This document shows, one piece after another, positions 24,490 through 33,125 of a stretch of 39,506 nt of DNA; the stretch's first letter is position 1, and every line of letters begins with the position of its first letter. This DNA comes from Actinomycetes bacterium (GTDB lineage Bacteria > Actinomycetota > Acidimicrobiia > IMCC26256 > PALSA-610). The translations under genes were made by a program, and so were the position numbers. Below the pieces are notes generated by a model, which had not been told where the DNA came from, did not search any database, and saw nothing but the letters and a program-made list of their open reading frames with translations. The stretch is taken from positions 1 to 39,506 of the forward strand of contig JAODBJ010000208.1 of NCBI GenBank assembly GCA_025463905.1, given 5' to 3'.

Positions 24490-27400
24490 TCACAGGATCC
24501 CTGTCGGGCCGAGGAGGGTGAGGCCTTCGAACGCGGCGCGCACGGGGTCGCGCAACAAGACGTGGGCGGTTGCCGCCGCGTGCGCTCCGAACGTTGCTTG
24601 CGGGGCCCCGACCGCGTCGCTGTCGCGCACCAATTTCGCGGTGCGCGCGTCGAGGAAGCCGCGAGCTATCGGCGCTGGCCCTCCGAGGCGTACTGCGAGG
24701 TCGCCCCATCCGAGCGGGTCACGCAGATTGTCGGCGCTCGGTTCCTCGCGCAGACCGAACCGCGGGGCGGTGGGATGTTCGGCGATAAGGAACCACCAAC
24801 CGTGGCCGGCCGCGGCCGCGGCCTGCATTTCGCTGACCGTGAGATCGAAACCGACCAGCACGATGTCGGGTTCGAGGTGGCCGTGAAACAGGATCGGCGC
24901 GAGCACTTTGGTGTTCGGATTGCCCGCCGGGTCTTCGAAGATCGGTCGGCCTTCGGCGTCTTTCGTACCGGCGAGCATCGACAGGACGAGCGCATCGGGG
25001 TAGCGGCGGATCAGTTCGCCCCGCACCATCAACACGACCCGGCCGCTCAGACTCGCGACGACGTGCTCGCCGAGCGGCGTCGACGTGAAGCGATGGATGT
25101 CTTGCACGAGTTCGTCGGAGGCGCCGTTCCAGAAGCGGCGGAAGTACGTGCCGCGTTGGTCGGTGGGGTAGCCACGCCACAACAGTTCGCGCGCCATCTC
25201 GTGTGAGAGGCCGGTGAGGAACGCCTCGATGAATCGCGCGTTGCTCACGAGCACCGTCACCACATCGGGCTGCGGGAACTTCGACAGGCCCGGCAGCAGC
25301 CATTCGCGTGAATACGCGTCGAGCGCCTGGTACATCGGCCGCGTGAAGACCGGCGCCGCCATGATGGGCTGCACGAACAGGTCGTCGAACCAATCGGGCG
25401 GCAACCAACTCGGCAGCGTCGCACCGAAACGGCCGCGCACCCTCGCGGTCACCGTGACTGCGGGCCGGACGAGATCGACGAGCGTCGCGGCATCGAGTCC
25501 GAGCGCCGGCCGTACCGGCGTCCCGGGCCAATCGACTGCCACCAGATCTCCGGCGATCGGCGTGAATGACCTCACTACCGTGGCGTCGTCGACTTCGCGC
25601 GCGCTCGAGAGAATGCCTGCAAGTTGCTGGTTGGGTTCCGGTGCTTCCGCATCGATCCCTCTACGCAGACGGCGCGCCAACTCCGCGGCCTTCTGCCCGA
25701 GGTCCCCCTCGACGGCGACCAACGACTCCAGCAGCGACGCAAGGCCGACAGCTCGCGCGGGGTCACGGAGCGGCTCGCGCGGCGCGGCGCGTTCGATGTG
25801 ATCGATCACCTGCTCGGCGGCTCGACGCGCGAGGGTCCGGTCCGTGCCGGAGGTCGTCCGCGCGCCGCCGTCGACCGCGAGCCCGAATGCCTCTGGAACC
25901 GACGGCGCATCGACGAGCGTCTGGCCGTGCGCGACGACGGTCGCCGCGACCTGGTCGGTCGACACGCCGAGCACCGGAGCGACTCGTTCGAAGTCGAGCG
26001 CGTTCGCGGCGAGTTCGGAAACGCCCGCCACTCCGTCGAGGTCGCGATAGGGGCGTTGCATGTCGCGCGCGATGCCGTCGGTGGCAACGACGCGCGCGAG
26101 TTCGAGGCGCTGCGTCGACGCAAAGCGCGCGATACCGCCGAGTGGTCGGGTGACGCGCCGGAACGTCGCGGTCACGGCCGCGTCCGCCAGGTTCGAGTCG
26201 GCTACCTGCGCGGCGACGGTCAGGGCGTCGGCGGCCAGGATGCGCGACTGCACGCGGCGCGTGAACCCGAGGGCGTCGCCGAATGCCAACGGTTGCACAT
26301 GCCGTTCATGGAACGCGTCGCCGACGAAGCGAGCCATCTGCGCCCACCGCAACTGGCGGTTCGCGTCGTCGATCGCGCCGACCTGCGCCCATGCCGATTG
26401 CATCAACGGTTCTTGGTCCATCTGCACGACGCGCGTGCCGAGACCCGCAACGACCCGATGCTCGGGCCGTACATTCAATTCCGCAAACCAGTCGGTGCGT
26501 TCCTTCTCGAGGCGCGACACCGCGGCGTGAAAACGCGCGTAGAGCTCCGGGCCGATAACGGGCCGGTCGGGTGGTGCGTGCACATCCGGTGGGGTTCCCG
26601 CGAGCCGGTCGGGAGTGTTGAGCACTTCGCGCAACGCGTCGGTCTCTGCGGCCGGCCACGTGGCGGTCTCGGCGTGCGCCGCCGCGACTTCCGTCGGGTC
26701 GTCGCTCTGCGCGCTCGGTTTCTGCGGGCTGACGAGCGGCGCGTGGATCGTCTGTACGCGTCCCGCATCGTCGGGTGCGAGATCGGGGAGGCCGCCCTTC
26801 GGGAACGCAACGTCGGTGACGCGCCGGCCGACCTGCCACGGCGCGGGGACGCCGGCGAGCTTTTCGGCGAGCGACTCGAAGTCGCCGGCCGGACCGGTAC
26901 CGAAACGCCACGACGAGTAGACGGGGAGCAGCACCGCGTTGTCCGCGTCGCTCGCGTCCGCCGCGCGTGTCCACGCCGGCGCGAGCGTGCCGGGCGACCC
27001 GGTGCCGAGACCCGTCTGCACGCCCGCGTCGTAGGCAGGCACGACGCAGGCGAGGTACTGCGTGTCGGGCGCGAGATGGCGCGGGCACACGAGCCGAGAC
27101 AGGTTCGCCGCCGCGTACGACGGCGTGAGCCGGTCGGGGATCGTCGGCCCCGAGTCAGCCGGGCCGACCACCTGCGCGTGCGCCCAGGCCCACGGGTCGT
27201 CGACACCGGCGTCGATTGCTTGCAGTTCACTTTTCCGGACGGAGATCTGCGGTGGCCGTCCACCGCGACCCGGTGCGAGTTCGTAGCGGCCGGCCGCGGC
27301 GACAATCAGCACGATCCACGGCGTCAGACGGTCGCCGGCAGGGGCCGCGGGCGTGAAGAGCCACGGCAGTTCCGGCCGGTCGAACTCCACGTGCGCGAGG

Positions 27401-27741
27401 AAACTGTCTTCGGCGTTGCTCGTGCCGGGCGATGGGTAGCAGCGGATGACTTGGCGCTCGTCGATGCCGACGACGTCGCCCGGTCCGCGCACCGCGAGCG
27501 GCGTCGGCGGTTTCGCGCTCTGGTCCGGTTGGCCGTCGGCTTGCACCGCGACCGCGATAGCGATCGTGGCGCGCAACTGTCCCGCCGCCGGTGCGACGAC
27601 GGCGGCACCGACGCCGCTGCGCACCCACGGCAGGAACGTGTACGACCCGAGCACGATGTTCTCGGGGACGAAGTGTTCCTCCGGTACGAGGTGGAACGCA
27701 TTCGTGACGTAGTTCGGCAGTTCGGATAACGAGCGACTCAC
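24490..27741 (-). CDS. Large-protein operon, second gene: 1083-residue conserved protein of unknown function
   Basis: The start is GTG, overlapping the stop of the DUF6603 gene (GTGA). The N-terminal 230 residues look beta-rich, beginning LSELPNYVTNAFHLVPEEHF, with an ELPWLFTPAAP segment near 125. The middle (about 380-720) is helical. The region 755-870 is the most distinctive: LPSWLPPDWFDDLFVQPIM, then FIEAFLTGLSHEMARELLW and RGYPTDQRGTYFRRFW. The C-terminus has GHGWWFLIAEHPTAPRFGL. No signal peptide, membrane helix or recognised active site. I have seen the 'MARELLWRxYPTDQRGTYFRxFW' block in unannotated proteins next to DUF6603 genes, but cannot name a function. Probably a stoichiometric partner of the first and third gene products. 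Confidence 0.87.
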   Translation of the reverse strand: MSRSLSELPNYVTNAFHLVPEEHFVPENIVLGSYTFLPWVRSGVGAAVVAPAAGQLRATIAIAVAVQADGQPDQSAKPPTPLAVRGPGDVVGIDERQVIRCYPSPGTSNAEDSFLAHVEFDRPELPWLFTPAAPAGDRLTPWIVLIVAAAGRYELAPGRGGRPPQISVRKSELQAIDAGVDDPWAWAHAQVVGPADSGPTIPDRLTPSYAAANLSRLVCPRHLAPDTQYLACVVPAYDAGVQTGLGTGSPGTLAPAWTRAADASDADNAVLLPVYSSWRFGTGPAGDFESLAEKLAGVPAPWQVGRRVTDVAFPKGGLPDLAPDDAGRVQTIHAPLVSPQKPSAQSDDPTEVAAAHAETATWPAAETDALREVLNTPDRLAGTPPDVHAPPDRPVIGPELYARFHAAVSRLEKERTDWFAELNVRPEHRVVAGLGTRVVQMDQEPLMQSAWAQVGAIDDANRQLRWAQMARFVGDAFHERHVQPLAFGDALGFTRRVQSRILAADALTVAAQVADSNLADAAVTATFRRVTRPLGGIARFASTQRLELARVVATDGIARDMQRPYRDLDGVAGVSELAANALDFERVAPVLGVSTDQVAATVVAHGQTLVDAPSVPEAFGLAVDGGARTTSGTDRTLARRAAEQVIDHIERAAPREPLRDPARAVGLASLLESLVAVEGDLGQKAAELARRLRRGIDAEAPEPNQQLAGILSSAREVDDATVVRSFTPIAGDLVAVDWPGTPVRPALGLDAATLVDLVRPAVTVTARVRGRFGATLPSWLPPDWFDDLFVQPIMAAPVFTRPMYQALDAYSREWLLPGLSKFPQPDVVTVLVSNARFIEAFLTGLSHEMARELLWRGYPTDQRGTYFRRFWNGASDELVQDIHRFTSTPLGEHVVASLSGRVVLMVRGELIRRYPDALVLSMLAGTKDAEGRPIFEDPAGNPNTKVLAPILFHGHLEPDIVLVGFDLTVSEMQAAAAAGHGWWFLIAEHPTAPRFGLREEPSADNLRDPLGWGDLAVRLGGPAPIARGFLDARTAKLVRDSDAVGAPQATFGAHAAATAHVLLRDPVRAAFEGLTLLGPTGIL

Positions 27742-30587
27742 GTTCCGACTCCTGCGCCGACGTACTGCGCGGTCGCGCCGAGATCGGCGACGACGCGTGC
27801 TGCTTCCGTGGTGGTCATGGGTCCGATGGGCACACCGTCGATCGCGCTGAGGTCACGCACCGAGCGGACGCGCGTCTGGCTGCCGGCGGCGAATGCGACG
27901 GGTTCGGTTTCAGCGGCGTACGGGTTCGTGTTCGCGACGATCGCTTTGCCCGCCGGTCCCGCGCCCAGCAGCGCGGCGTGCACCGCGGTGAGCGACGTGT
28001 ACGCCATCTTGAGTCGCGGCAGTTTCTTCGGCGGGAAGACCGTGTCCCACTGGTATGACGTCGCCGACGGTGTCCCGAACTGGTCGGTGTCGGCTCCGAC
28101 GATCACCACGCCTGACGGGAATTCCTCGAAGCCCGGCCGCGACAGTTTCTGATCGTCCGTGAGGTTGAGGAATTCCCCCGGCGCGAACCGGTCCATCGCG
28201 CTCGACACCGCCTTCGCCGCGAGCCCACCGACGGTCGGCGCGCCGAGGTTCACGCGCGGCACCGTCACGGGGTTGCGACCGACGCGGTCGATCGTCGTCT
28301 CGAGCGGTACGGCGGGCTGGCGCGCTTCGAGCGCGCCGAGCGGGTGTACGACGACATCGCCGAGCGCGCCCAGATCGACGAGACGCACGAGCGTGTCGGT
28401 GCCGGGTGGCAGTCGTGCCGACCACGCGCCCGCGAGGCTGAGCTTCTCTCGCACCAGGTCTTGCGGAGAGACGGGGTCCGCCGGCGGGTTGTCGCCGTCG
28501 CCCCAGGTGATCGGGCCGAGCTCGAAGTCGACGTCGAAGAACAGCACCGACACGCTGGCGGTGCCGTGCGCGATCCACGGTCCCGGTCCTTCGAGATGGA
28601 GGCGCAGATCGACGCTCGCGAAGCTCTCGCCGAACGCGTACAGCGACACGCCCGCGTAGAGATCGATCTCGAACATGAACCGCGGCGCCCATCGCACGAG
28701 CGCGTCGAAGCCGAGATGACCTTCGGCACCGACGCCCGCGACCTCGGCCTTCATCTCGACCCGGCAGCCGAGCTGGAACGAGTTGGACGTGAGCGCGAGG
28801 TACGCCTCGGCGCGCATCGTGACCAACGCCGGAGGGGAGATATCGACGCTGACCCGCCGCATCCCGGCGAGTTCGCCCGGCGGCGGGTAATGCGGATGGA
28901 AGCCGCCGGCGGAGAACGCGAAATCGGGGTTGTCACCGAAACCGATGAGCAACCCGAAGTCGCCGGCGAGGCTGAAACCGGCGACGCGCGACCCACTCAA
29001 GCTCACGAGGAACAAGATGTGGTCGGGTGTGATCTCGCCGTACAAGTCGGCGTGAAGATCGACGATCGCGGCGTCGGGTAGCGGCACCGCGACGCGCACC
29101 GAACCGATGAGGATCACCTTCGGGTCTGGCAGCGAGATGATGACCCCGAGCCGCGCCGTCACGTACGAAACGGGCGCGCCCCACCCGAGCTCGAGGAGGG
29201 GACCGACGACAAAGCCACCCGGTTGCGGCGGGAAGATGGCGCGGAGCAGACCGAGGATTGTCGGCGCGGCCGCAACCGGGTCCTTCGGGAACAACACGGT
29301 GTCGGCGGTGTGATCGTGGATACCGGCGCGCAGCGCGTCGGTCGCGACGGTGCGTTCCAGCGCGAGGACGCCGCCCACCGCGTTGAGCGTGAAGCCGAAC
29401 GACAGTTGGATCGGCGGCATGAACTCGACCGACAGCACGAGCACGAGCGAGAACGGATCGGTGCCGAGGAGACCGACCGCCTTGATCTCTATCGGTCCGA
29501 GGCGCAAGTCGAGCGCGCCGCCGTACTCGCCGTTCTTCGACGAGAGATAACCGCCACCGCGTACGAGTCCCGCGTCGACGCTCAACCCCGCGCCGCTCGG
29601 CGGATGCAACGAGAGCGAAGCCGGTTGTTGACCGCCGAGGAGCTTGTTCGGGTCGATCGTCAGTGCGATGCCGGCGCCTTCGACGACTGCCGCGATGGGG
29701 CCGAGCGCGCCGGAAAGCGTGCCGGTGAGTTCGAAGGTGAGCGGCCCGTCGATCGGTATTTCCAGGCCGAGCGAATGCAGCTCGACACCTGGGACCGAAA
29801 GGCTGCCGGGCAAATCGATGCGGTGCTTCACGCCTGCTTGGAACGTGAGCCCTTTGCTGGTGTCGAGCCCGATGGTGAGCGTCACCGACGCTGCCGCGTC
29901 AGCGGTGCCGAGGAGTTGGGCGACGAAACCGTCCGCAACGAGGCCGGCGCCGAGCCCCGTGGTCACCGACAGACCGAGGGACGGTGGCAGCGCGCCGTAG
30001 TCGAGGATTGCGGCGACTGTGCTGTTCGCGAGCGTCAGCGACGCGCCGGGCGGCCCGGCGACACTCCGTTCCGCCGCGTTCGCGAGTTCGTAGCGAATCG
30101 TGGTGCCGTTCGCATTGAGGCCGTCGCTGATCTTCGTTCCCGCGCCGCCGAGGCCAAGTTGCGAGACGAGACCGGAAACGTCGTCGCCGACGGTCGCGAC
30201 CGCCTTCTTCACCGCGCGCACGAGCGCGTCCTCCGCGGTGCCGACCTCGGGGACGACGGTTCTGATCTGCGTGATCGCGTCGTGCACCGAGTTCACGGCG
30301 GCGGCGAGTTCGCCGAACGCGCCCTGCACGTCCGACAACGTTTGTGGTGGCGCGCCGAGATCAACACCGAGCGCGCTCAGGTGTGAACCCGCGGCCGCGA
30401 GGTCGGTGGCGACCGCGGCGGCGATCGGCGGCGCGTTCACTTTGTCGCGTAGAGCCTGCGACGCACCCGGGAGGAGCGTAAGGAGGAGCGATTCCGCGTC
30501 GGCGGCGAGCGATGTGAGCAGCGCATCGAGTCGGGAGCGTCCGAAGCCAAGCACTGCGGAGAGCAGTGCGGACTCGACATCGGGCAT
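27738..30587 (-). CDS. Large-protein operon, first gene: DUF6603-domain protein, 949 residues
   Basis: Residues 1-150 are amphipathic helices without signal peptide. From about 195 the sequence turns to successive beta strands with alternating polar and apolar residues. The DUF6603-like core at about 330-690 contains LRLGPIEIKAVGLLGTD, VEFMPPIQLSFGFTLNAVGG, FPKDPVAAAPTI, the aromatic GGFHPHYPPPGEL and a closing VLFFDVDFELGPITWGD. The last 250 residues are less regular. Such long amphipathic strand runs occur in beta-barrels, beta-grooves and lipid-carrying proteins, but the family has no assigned function that I know of. The start ATG follows GAGGCGG by ten bases. It heads the operon, 111 bases after the ferric-reductase-like gene, with its own probable promoter in that gap. 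Confidence 0.9.
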   Translation of the reverse strand: MPDVESALLSAVLGFGRSRLDALLTSLAADAESLLLTLLPGASQALRDKVNAPPIAAAVATDLAAAGSHLSALGVDLGAPPQTLSDVQGAFGELAAAVNSVHDAITQIRTVVPEVGTAEDALVRAVKKAVATVGDDVSGLVSQLGLGGAGTKISDGLNANGTTIRYELANAAERSVAGPPGASLTLANSTVAAILDYGALPPSLGLSVTTGLGAGLVADGFVAQLLGTADAAASVTLTIGLDTSKGLTFQAGVKHRIDLPGSLSVPGVELHSLGLEIPIDGPLTFELTGTLSGALGPIAAVVEGAGIALTIDPNKLLGGQQPASLSLHPPSGAGLSVDAGLVRGGGYLSSKNGEYGGALDLRLGPIEIKAVGLLGTDPFSLVLVLSVEFMPPIQLSFGFTLNAVGGVLALERTVATDALRAGIHDHTADTVLFPKDPVAAAPTILGLLRAIFPPQPGGFVVGPLLELGWGAPVSYVTARLGVIISLPDPKVILIGSVRVAVPLPDAAIVDLHADLYGEITPDHILFLVSLSGSRVAGFSLAGDFGLLIGFGDNPDFAFSAGGFHPHYPPPGELAGMRRVSVDISPPALVTMRAEAYLALTSNSFQLGCRVEMKAEVAGVGAEGHLGFDALVRWAPRFMFEIDLYAGVSLYAFGESFASVDLRLHLEGPGPWIAHGTASVSVLFFDVDFELGPITWGDGDNPPADPVSPQDLVREKLSLAGAWSARLPPGTDTLVRLVDLGALGDVVVHPLGALEARQPAVPLETTIDRVGRNPVTVPRVNLGAPTVGGLAAKAVSSAMDRFAPGEFLNLTDDQKLSRPGFEEFPSGVVIVGADTDQFGTPSATSYQWDTVFPPKKLPRLKMAYTSLTAVHAALLGAGPAGKAIVANTNPYAAETEPVAFAAGSQTRVRSVRDLSAIDGVPIGPMTTTEAARVVADLGATAQYVGAGVGT

Positions 30588-30627
30588 AGCTATCTACCGC
30601 CTCGCGCCGCGCCCCCTCAGCTTAGAT

Positions 30628-30647
30628 GTCCGACAAAGTTTCCGGAC
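30628..30647. promoter_or_regulatory. Inverted repeat in the leader region of the large-protein operon
   Basis: GTCCG (30628-30632) and CGGAC (30643-30647) flank ten bases rich in A/T. It lies 41 bases ahead of the DUF6603 gene start and 52 bases after the ferric-reductase-like stop. It could be an operator, a weak terminator for the upstream operon, or chance. Confidence 0.25.
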
Positions 30648-30698
30648 CGTAGCGTCCGTGCCGCCCGCGAACAAGCGCCGCCCGTTCGATGCTTCGTT

Positions 30699-31247
30699 TC
30701 ATCCCGCCCGAGCCGACGTTTTCGGCGTGCGCGGTACGGCAAGGCGCACGAGCGTCAACAGCAACACGAGCGCGAGCATCCCGGTGCACGCCATGGCGAA
30801 GATCGGATTGCGCGCATCGTTGCCGGCTGTGATTGCGTGCAACGTCGAGGTGAAGAACAAGAAAAAGCTCGACGTGTGGATCGCGTGCCACGTGCGTCGG
30901 GGGAGTCGCCGCATCAATAACGACGTCACCTCGACCGCCACGAGGATCCAGAGGGAGATCACGCCCCACGCAACCGCGACCGGGTGCCAGTGTGACGCAA
31001 GGGGTACGAGCACGTCCGCTATTCCGAAGTGCACATAGCTGTCAGCGACGAGCGTGCCGACGTGTACGCCGGTGAACACGACGGCGGTGCCGCCGAGAAA
31101 ACGGTGGAAGTCGGTGAGCCACTTCGGGCTCGGCCAGCGATCGAACACGCGTGTCGACAGGAGGAGGCCCCACAGCACGGCGGTGCTGAGGAGCGCCCAG
31201 GCGACGACGCCGCTCGAACGCGCGAGGTACCACCACGTGTACGTCAT
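30699..31247 (-). CDS. Ferric-reductase-like haem-b transmembrane protein
   Basis: A 182-residue protein with five to six helices. Histidines stand in the pattern of FRD/MsrQ/YedZ-type haem-b domains: H48 in DFHRFLGG, H62 in FTGVHVGTL, H121/H124 in TWHAIHTSSF and H137 in TSTLHAIT. There is no attached flavin or NAD(P)H domain, so it must pass electrons to or from a separate partner. Its ATG overlaps the ApbE stop (ATGA), so the two are translated together. Known pairs of ApbE with haem-b proteins move electrons across the membrane to covalently flavinylated extracellular proteins. Its job here is probably the transmembrane step. Confidence 0.87.
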   Translation of the reverse strand: MTYTWWYLARSSGVVAWALLSTAVLWGLLLSTRVFDRWPSPKWLTDFHRFLGGTAVVFTGVHVGTLVADSYVHFGIADVLVPLASHWHPVAVAWGVISLWILVAVEVTSLLMRRLPRRTWHAIHTSSFFLFFTSTLHAITAGNDARNPIFAMACTGMLALVLLLTLVRLAVPRTPKTSARAG

Positions 31248-32155
31248 CGCGCCGCACCGATCAATGTCGGTTCGACGGCGACGACACCGTCGTCGTCGAC
31301 CGTCAGCAATCGCGCCGCGAAACCCGCACCGGCTTCGGTGCCGAGGCCACCGACCAGGACGGCCTTCGCAACGACCTCGGACCACCAACCTTCTCCGGTG
31401 ATCGCGGCGACCGTCGCATGCGGTGTGCGCGCGGGCCGGCCGTTGCGGGGGTCGATCACATGGTGAGCCTCGCCCGCCGCGTTTTGCCAGCGTCGCCGCA
31501 TGCGACTGCTCGTAGCTACCGACCCGTGCACCAGGCCGACGCGCAGCAACTCGCGATCCGTTCGCACTGGATCGGCGATCGCAACGTCCCACGTCGCACC
31601 GTTGGGGGGCTCGCCTCGGACGCGCAGGTCGCCGCCGACGTTCACGAGCACGCCGCGCGCGCCCGCGTCGACGAGGTCAGCGCTCACGAGATCTGCCGCG
31701 AGTCCCTTGCCGATGCCGCCCGGGTCGAACTCGACACCGCGAGGCAACGTGACCGTGCCGACGCGCTCATCACACTCGATGTCCGCACACCCGGGTGCGG
31801 GGGCGACGGGCGTGAGGCCCACCCCACTCGCGTGTGTCGCGACCGCCGCGAAGTCGCGGTCGTATCCGGCGGCGCGGAGCGACGGGAGCACTGTCGGGTC
31901 GAACAGCCCACCCGTGCGCGACCAACCATGCAGCGCGCATTGCACGAGCAACAACGTTTCAACTGACACGACCACGTGCTGCCCGCTCAGCGCGTTCAAG
32001 CGGCTGACCTCGCTGGACGCGATGAACCGACTCCATTTGCGTTCGAGGTCGGCTAACGCGAGCGCCGCCCGTTCGAGAAGAGCTTCCGCGCGATCGCCGA
32101 CGGCAACGACATGCGCCGCCGTGCCCATGGCGGGGAAGCAACGCTCAGCTCGCAC
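31244..32155 (-). CDS. apbE: FAD:protein FMN transferase
   Basis: A 303-residue ApbE-family enzyme that attaches FMN from FAD to a Thr/Ser of target proteins outside the membrane. Visible motifs are the N-terminal FPAMGT (7-12), FDPGGIGKGLAAD (143-155), VNVGGDLRVRG (171-181), HHVIDPRNGRPA and the C-terminal TGEGWWSEVVAKA, where the metal-binding acid lies. No lipobox or signal peptide precedes the domain, which is unusual for an exported ApbE; the GTG start leaves only six residues before the AMGT block. The gene overlaps the upstream Pro/Thr-rich protein gene by 11 bases and the haem-b gene by four. No FMN_bind-type acceptor with the usual (S/T)GA(T/S) motif is seen in the window. Confidence 0.92.
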   Translation of the reverse strand: MRAERCFPAMGTAAHVVAVGDRAEALLERAALALADLERKWSRFIASSEVSRLNALSGQHVVVSVETLLLVQCALHGWSRTGGLFDPTVLPSLRAAGYDRDFAAVATHASGVGLTPVAPAPGCADIECDERVGTVTLPRGVEFDPGGIGKGLAADLVSADLVDAGARGVLVNVGGDLRVRGEPPNGATWDVAIADPVRTDRELLRVGLVHGSVATSSRMRRRWQNAAGEAHHVIDPRNGRPARTPHATVAAITGEGWWSEVVAKAVLVGGLGTEAGAGFAARLLTVDDDGVVAVEPTLIGAAR

Positions 32156-32633
32156 TACTTACCGTCGTGGGCGGTGTCGCAGGGGGTGCGGTCGCCGGCG
32201 GCGCCGTCACGGGTGGCGCTGTCACGGGTGGCGTTGTCACCGGTGGCGCGGTCTGCGGCGTCGCGGCCTGCGGTGCTGCCGTGGCCGCGGGTGCCGGCGG
32301 TTGCGTTTGCGGCGGTGACGTCGGAGGACTCGCCGGGTGCGTGACGACGGCGGGGCCCGCGTTGGGTGCGCTTTGTGCAGGAGCGGTCCCCGCCGCCGTG
32401 GATGGGGCCACCGTACGGGTCCCTCGAGGAGGAGCCGATGAGGCTGGCGCGGTTTGCAACCGCAGCGGCGCGCTGGGACGCACCGAATTCGCGAGCCACA
32501 CCCGCTGCTGCTGCGCGGCGACCGCGCCGGCGAGGCCGAGCGTTGCCGACACGGAGAGGCCGGCCGCGAAAACGCGCGCGCCGGCGGCGCAATGACCGCG
32601 CCTCTTGGTACCAGGATGACGCGGTTCGGCCAT
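32145..32633 (-). CDS. Secreted or anchored Pro/Thr/Ala-rich protein of the flavin operon
   Basis: A 162-residue protein. A basic N-terminus is followed by a membrane-type segment (about 21-40, ending AVAAQQQ), then a short conserved-looking stretch RVWLANSVRPS. About 100 residues of Pro/Thr/Ala low complexity follow, including tandem PPVTAPP/PPATAPP units at the end. It has no folded domain after the linker. Its ATG overlaps the preceding TAA by one base (TAATG), and it overlaps apbE by 11 bases. In other actinobacteria a similar anchor-plus-linker precedes an FMN-binding domain; here that domain is missing. It may be a cell-wall-spanning stalk or an ApbE target. Confidence 0.7.
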   Translation of the reverse strand: MAEPRHPGTKRRGHCAAGARVFAAGLSVSATLGLAGAVAAQQQRVWLANSVRPSAPLRLQTAPASSAPPRGTRTVAPSTAAGTAPAQSAPNAGPAVVTHPASPPTSPPQTQPPAPAATAAPQAATPQTAPPVTTPPVTAPPVTAPPATAPPATPPTTVSSAS

Positions 32634-33067
32634 TAGTCGTCGCTCAAGCGACCGTCGTCCGGCTTGTGATCATCAAGCTCATGCGTGGTGACCGTTGTCG
32701 ATGGCGCGGGCGTCGCACTCGTGCTCGGCCATTCGCCGCTCGAGGTCGGCGCGGGAGCGAACGTGTTGGGACTCGTTGGCGCCGCGATCGACGTCGCACG
32801 GGGTGACGACGACTGCGCGGGCGCGGCGGCTGTCGCGGGTGGAGACGTGTTTGGCGCGGTGAGCGACGGCGCGGGTGTCGTCTTCACGGTCGTGCGGGGC
32901 GCCGAACGGATGGTGGGGGCGAATTTCACATTGACCGGTCGGAAGGTGCCGACCGCGTCGGCCTTCCCGTTCGAGAAGACGCCGTTGGCAAGTGCGAACA
33001 ATGCGCTGAACGCGATCAGCCCGGTGCCGATCCCACTTGCGAAGACGACCGTACGTTTCCGTGCCAT
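32633..33067 (-). CDS. Membrane-anchored Ser/Thr/Pro-rich protein, first gene of the flavin operon
   Basis: A 144-residue protein. A basic start MARKR and a membrane helix (7-29) are followed by TFRPVNVKFAPTIRS and then Ser/Thr/Pro/Ala low complexity. The acidic end is HELDDHKPDDGRLSDD. No folded domain and no cysteine after the helix. It closely resembles the next protein in layout though not in sequence, suggesting that the two are a pair of cell-wall linkers or a divergent duplication. The operon order is this gene, its partner, apbE, haem-b protein. It starts 58 bases after the histidine-kinase stop. Confidence 0.7.
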   Translation of the reverse strand: MARKRTVVFASGIGTGLIAFSALFALANGVFSNGKADAVGTFRPVNVKFAPTIRSAPRTTVKTTPAPSLTAPNTSPPATAAAPAQSSSPRATSIAAPTSPNTFAPAPTSSGEWPSTSATPAPSTTVTTHELDDHKPDDGRLSDD

Positions 33068-33125
33068 GACGACGACAGTACGGATTCCGACGTCAGAGCG
33101 TGGTGCGCGTTTGGTTAGCGGGAGT

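Noticed and set aside
18094-30587. Reading the large-protein operon as a contractile injection system or prophage
   Set aside because: No sheath, tube, baseplate, LysM, AAA+ ATPase, terminase or portal motif is visible in any of the four proteins.
32145-32400. Tandem Pro/Thr codon repeats suspected as a CRISPR-like or microsatellite array
   Set aside because: They are coding repeats (PPVTAPP-type units) in a secreted low-complexity protein, without spacers of regular length.
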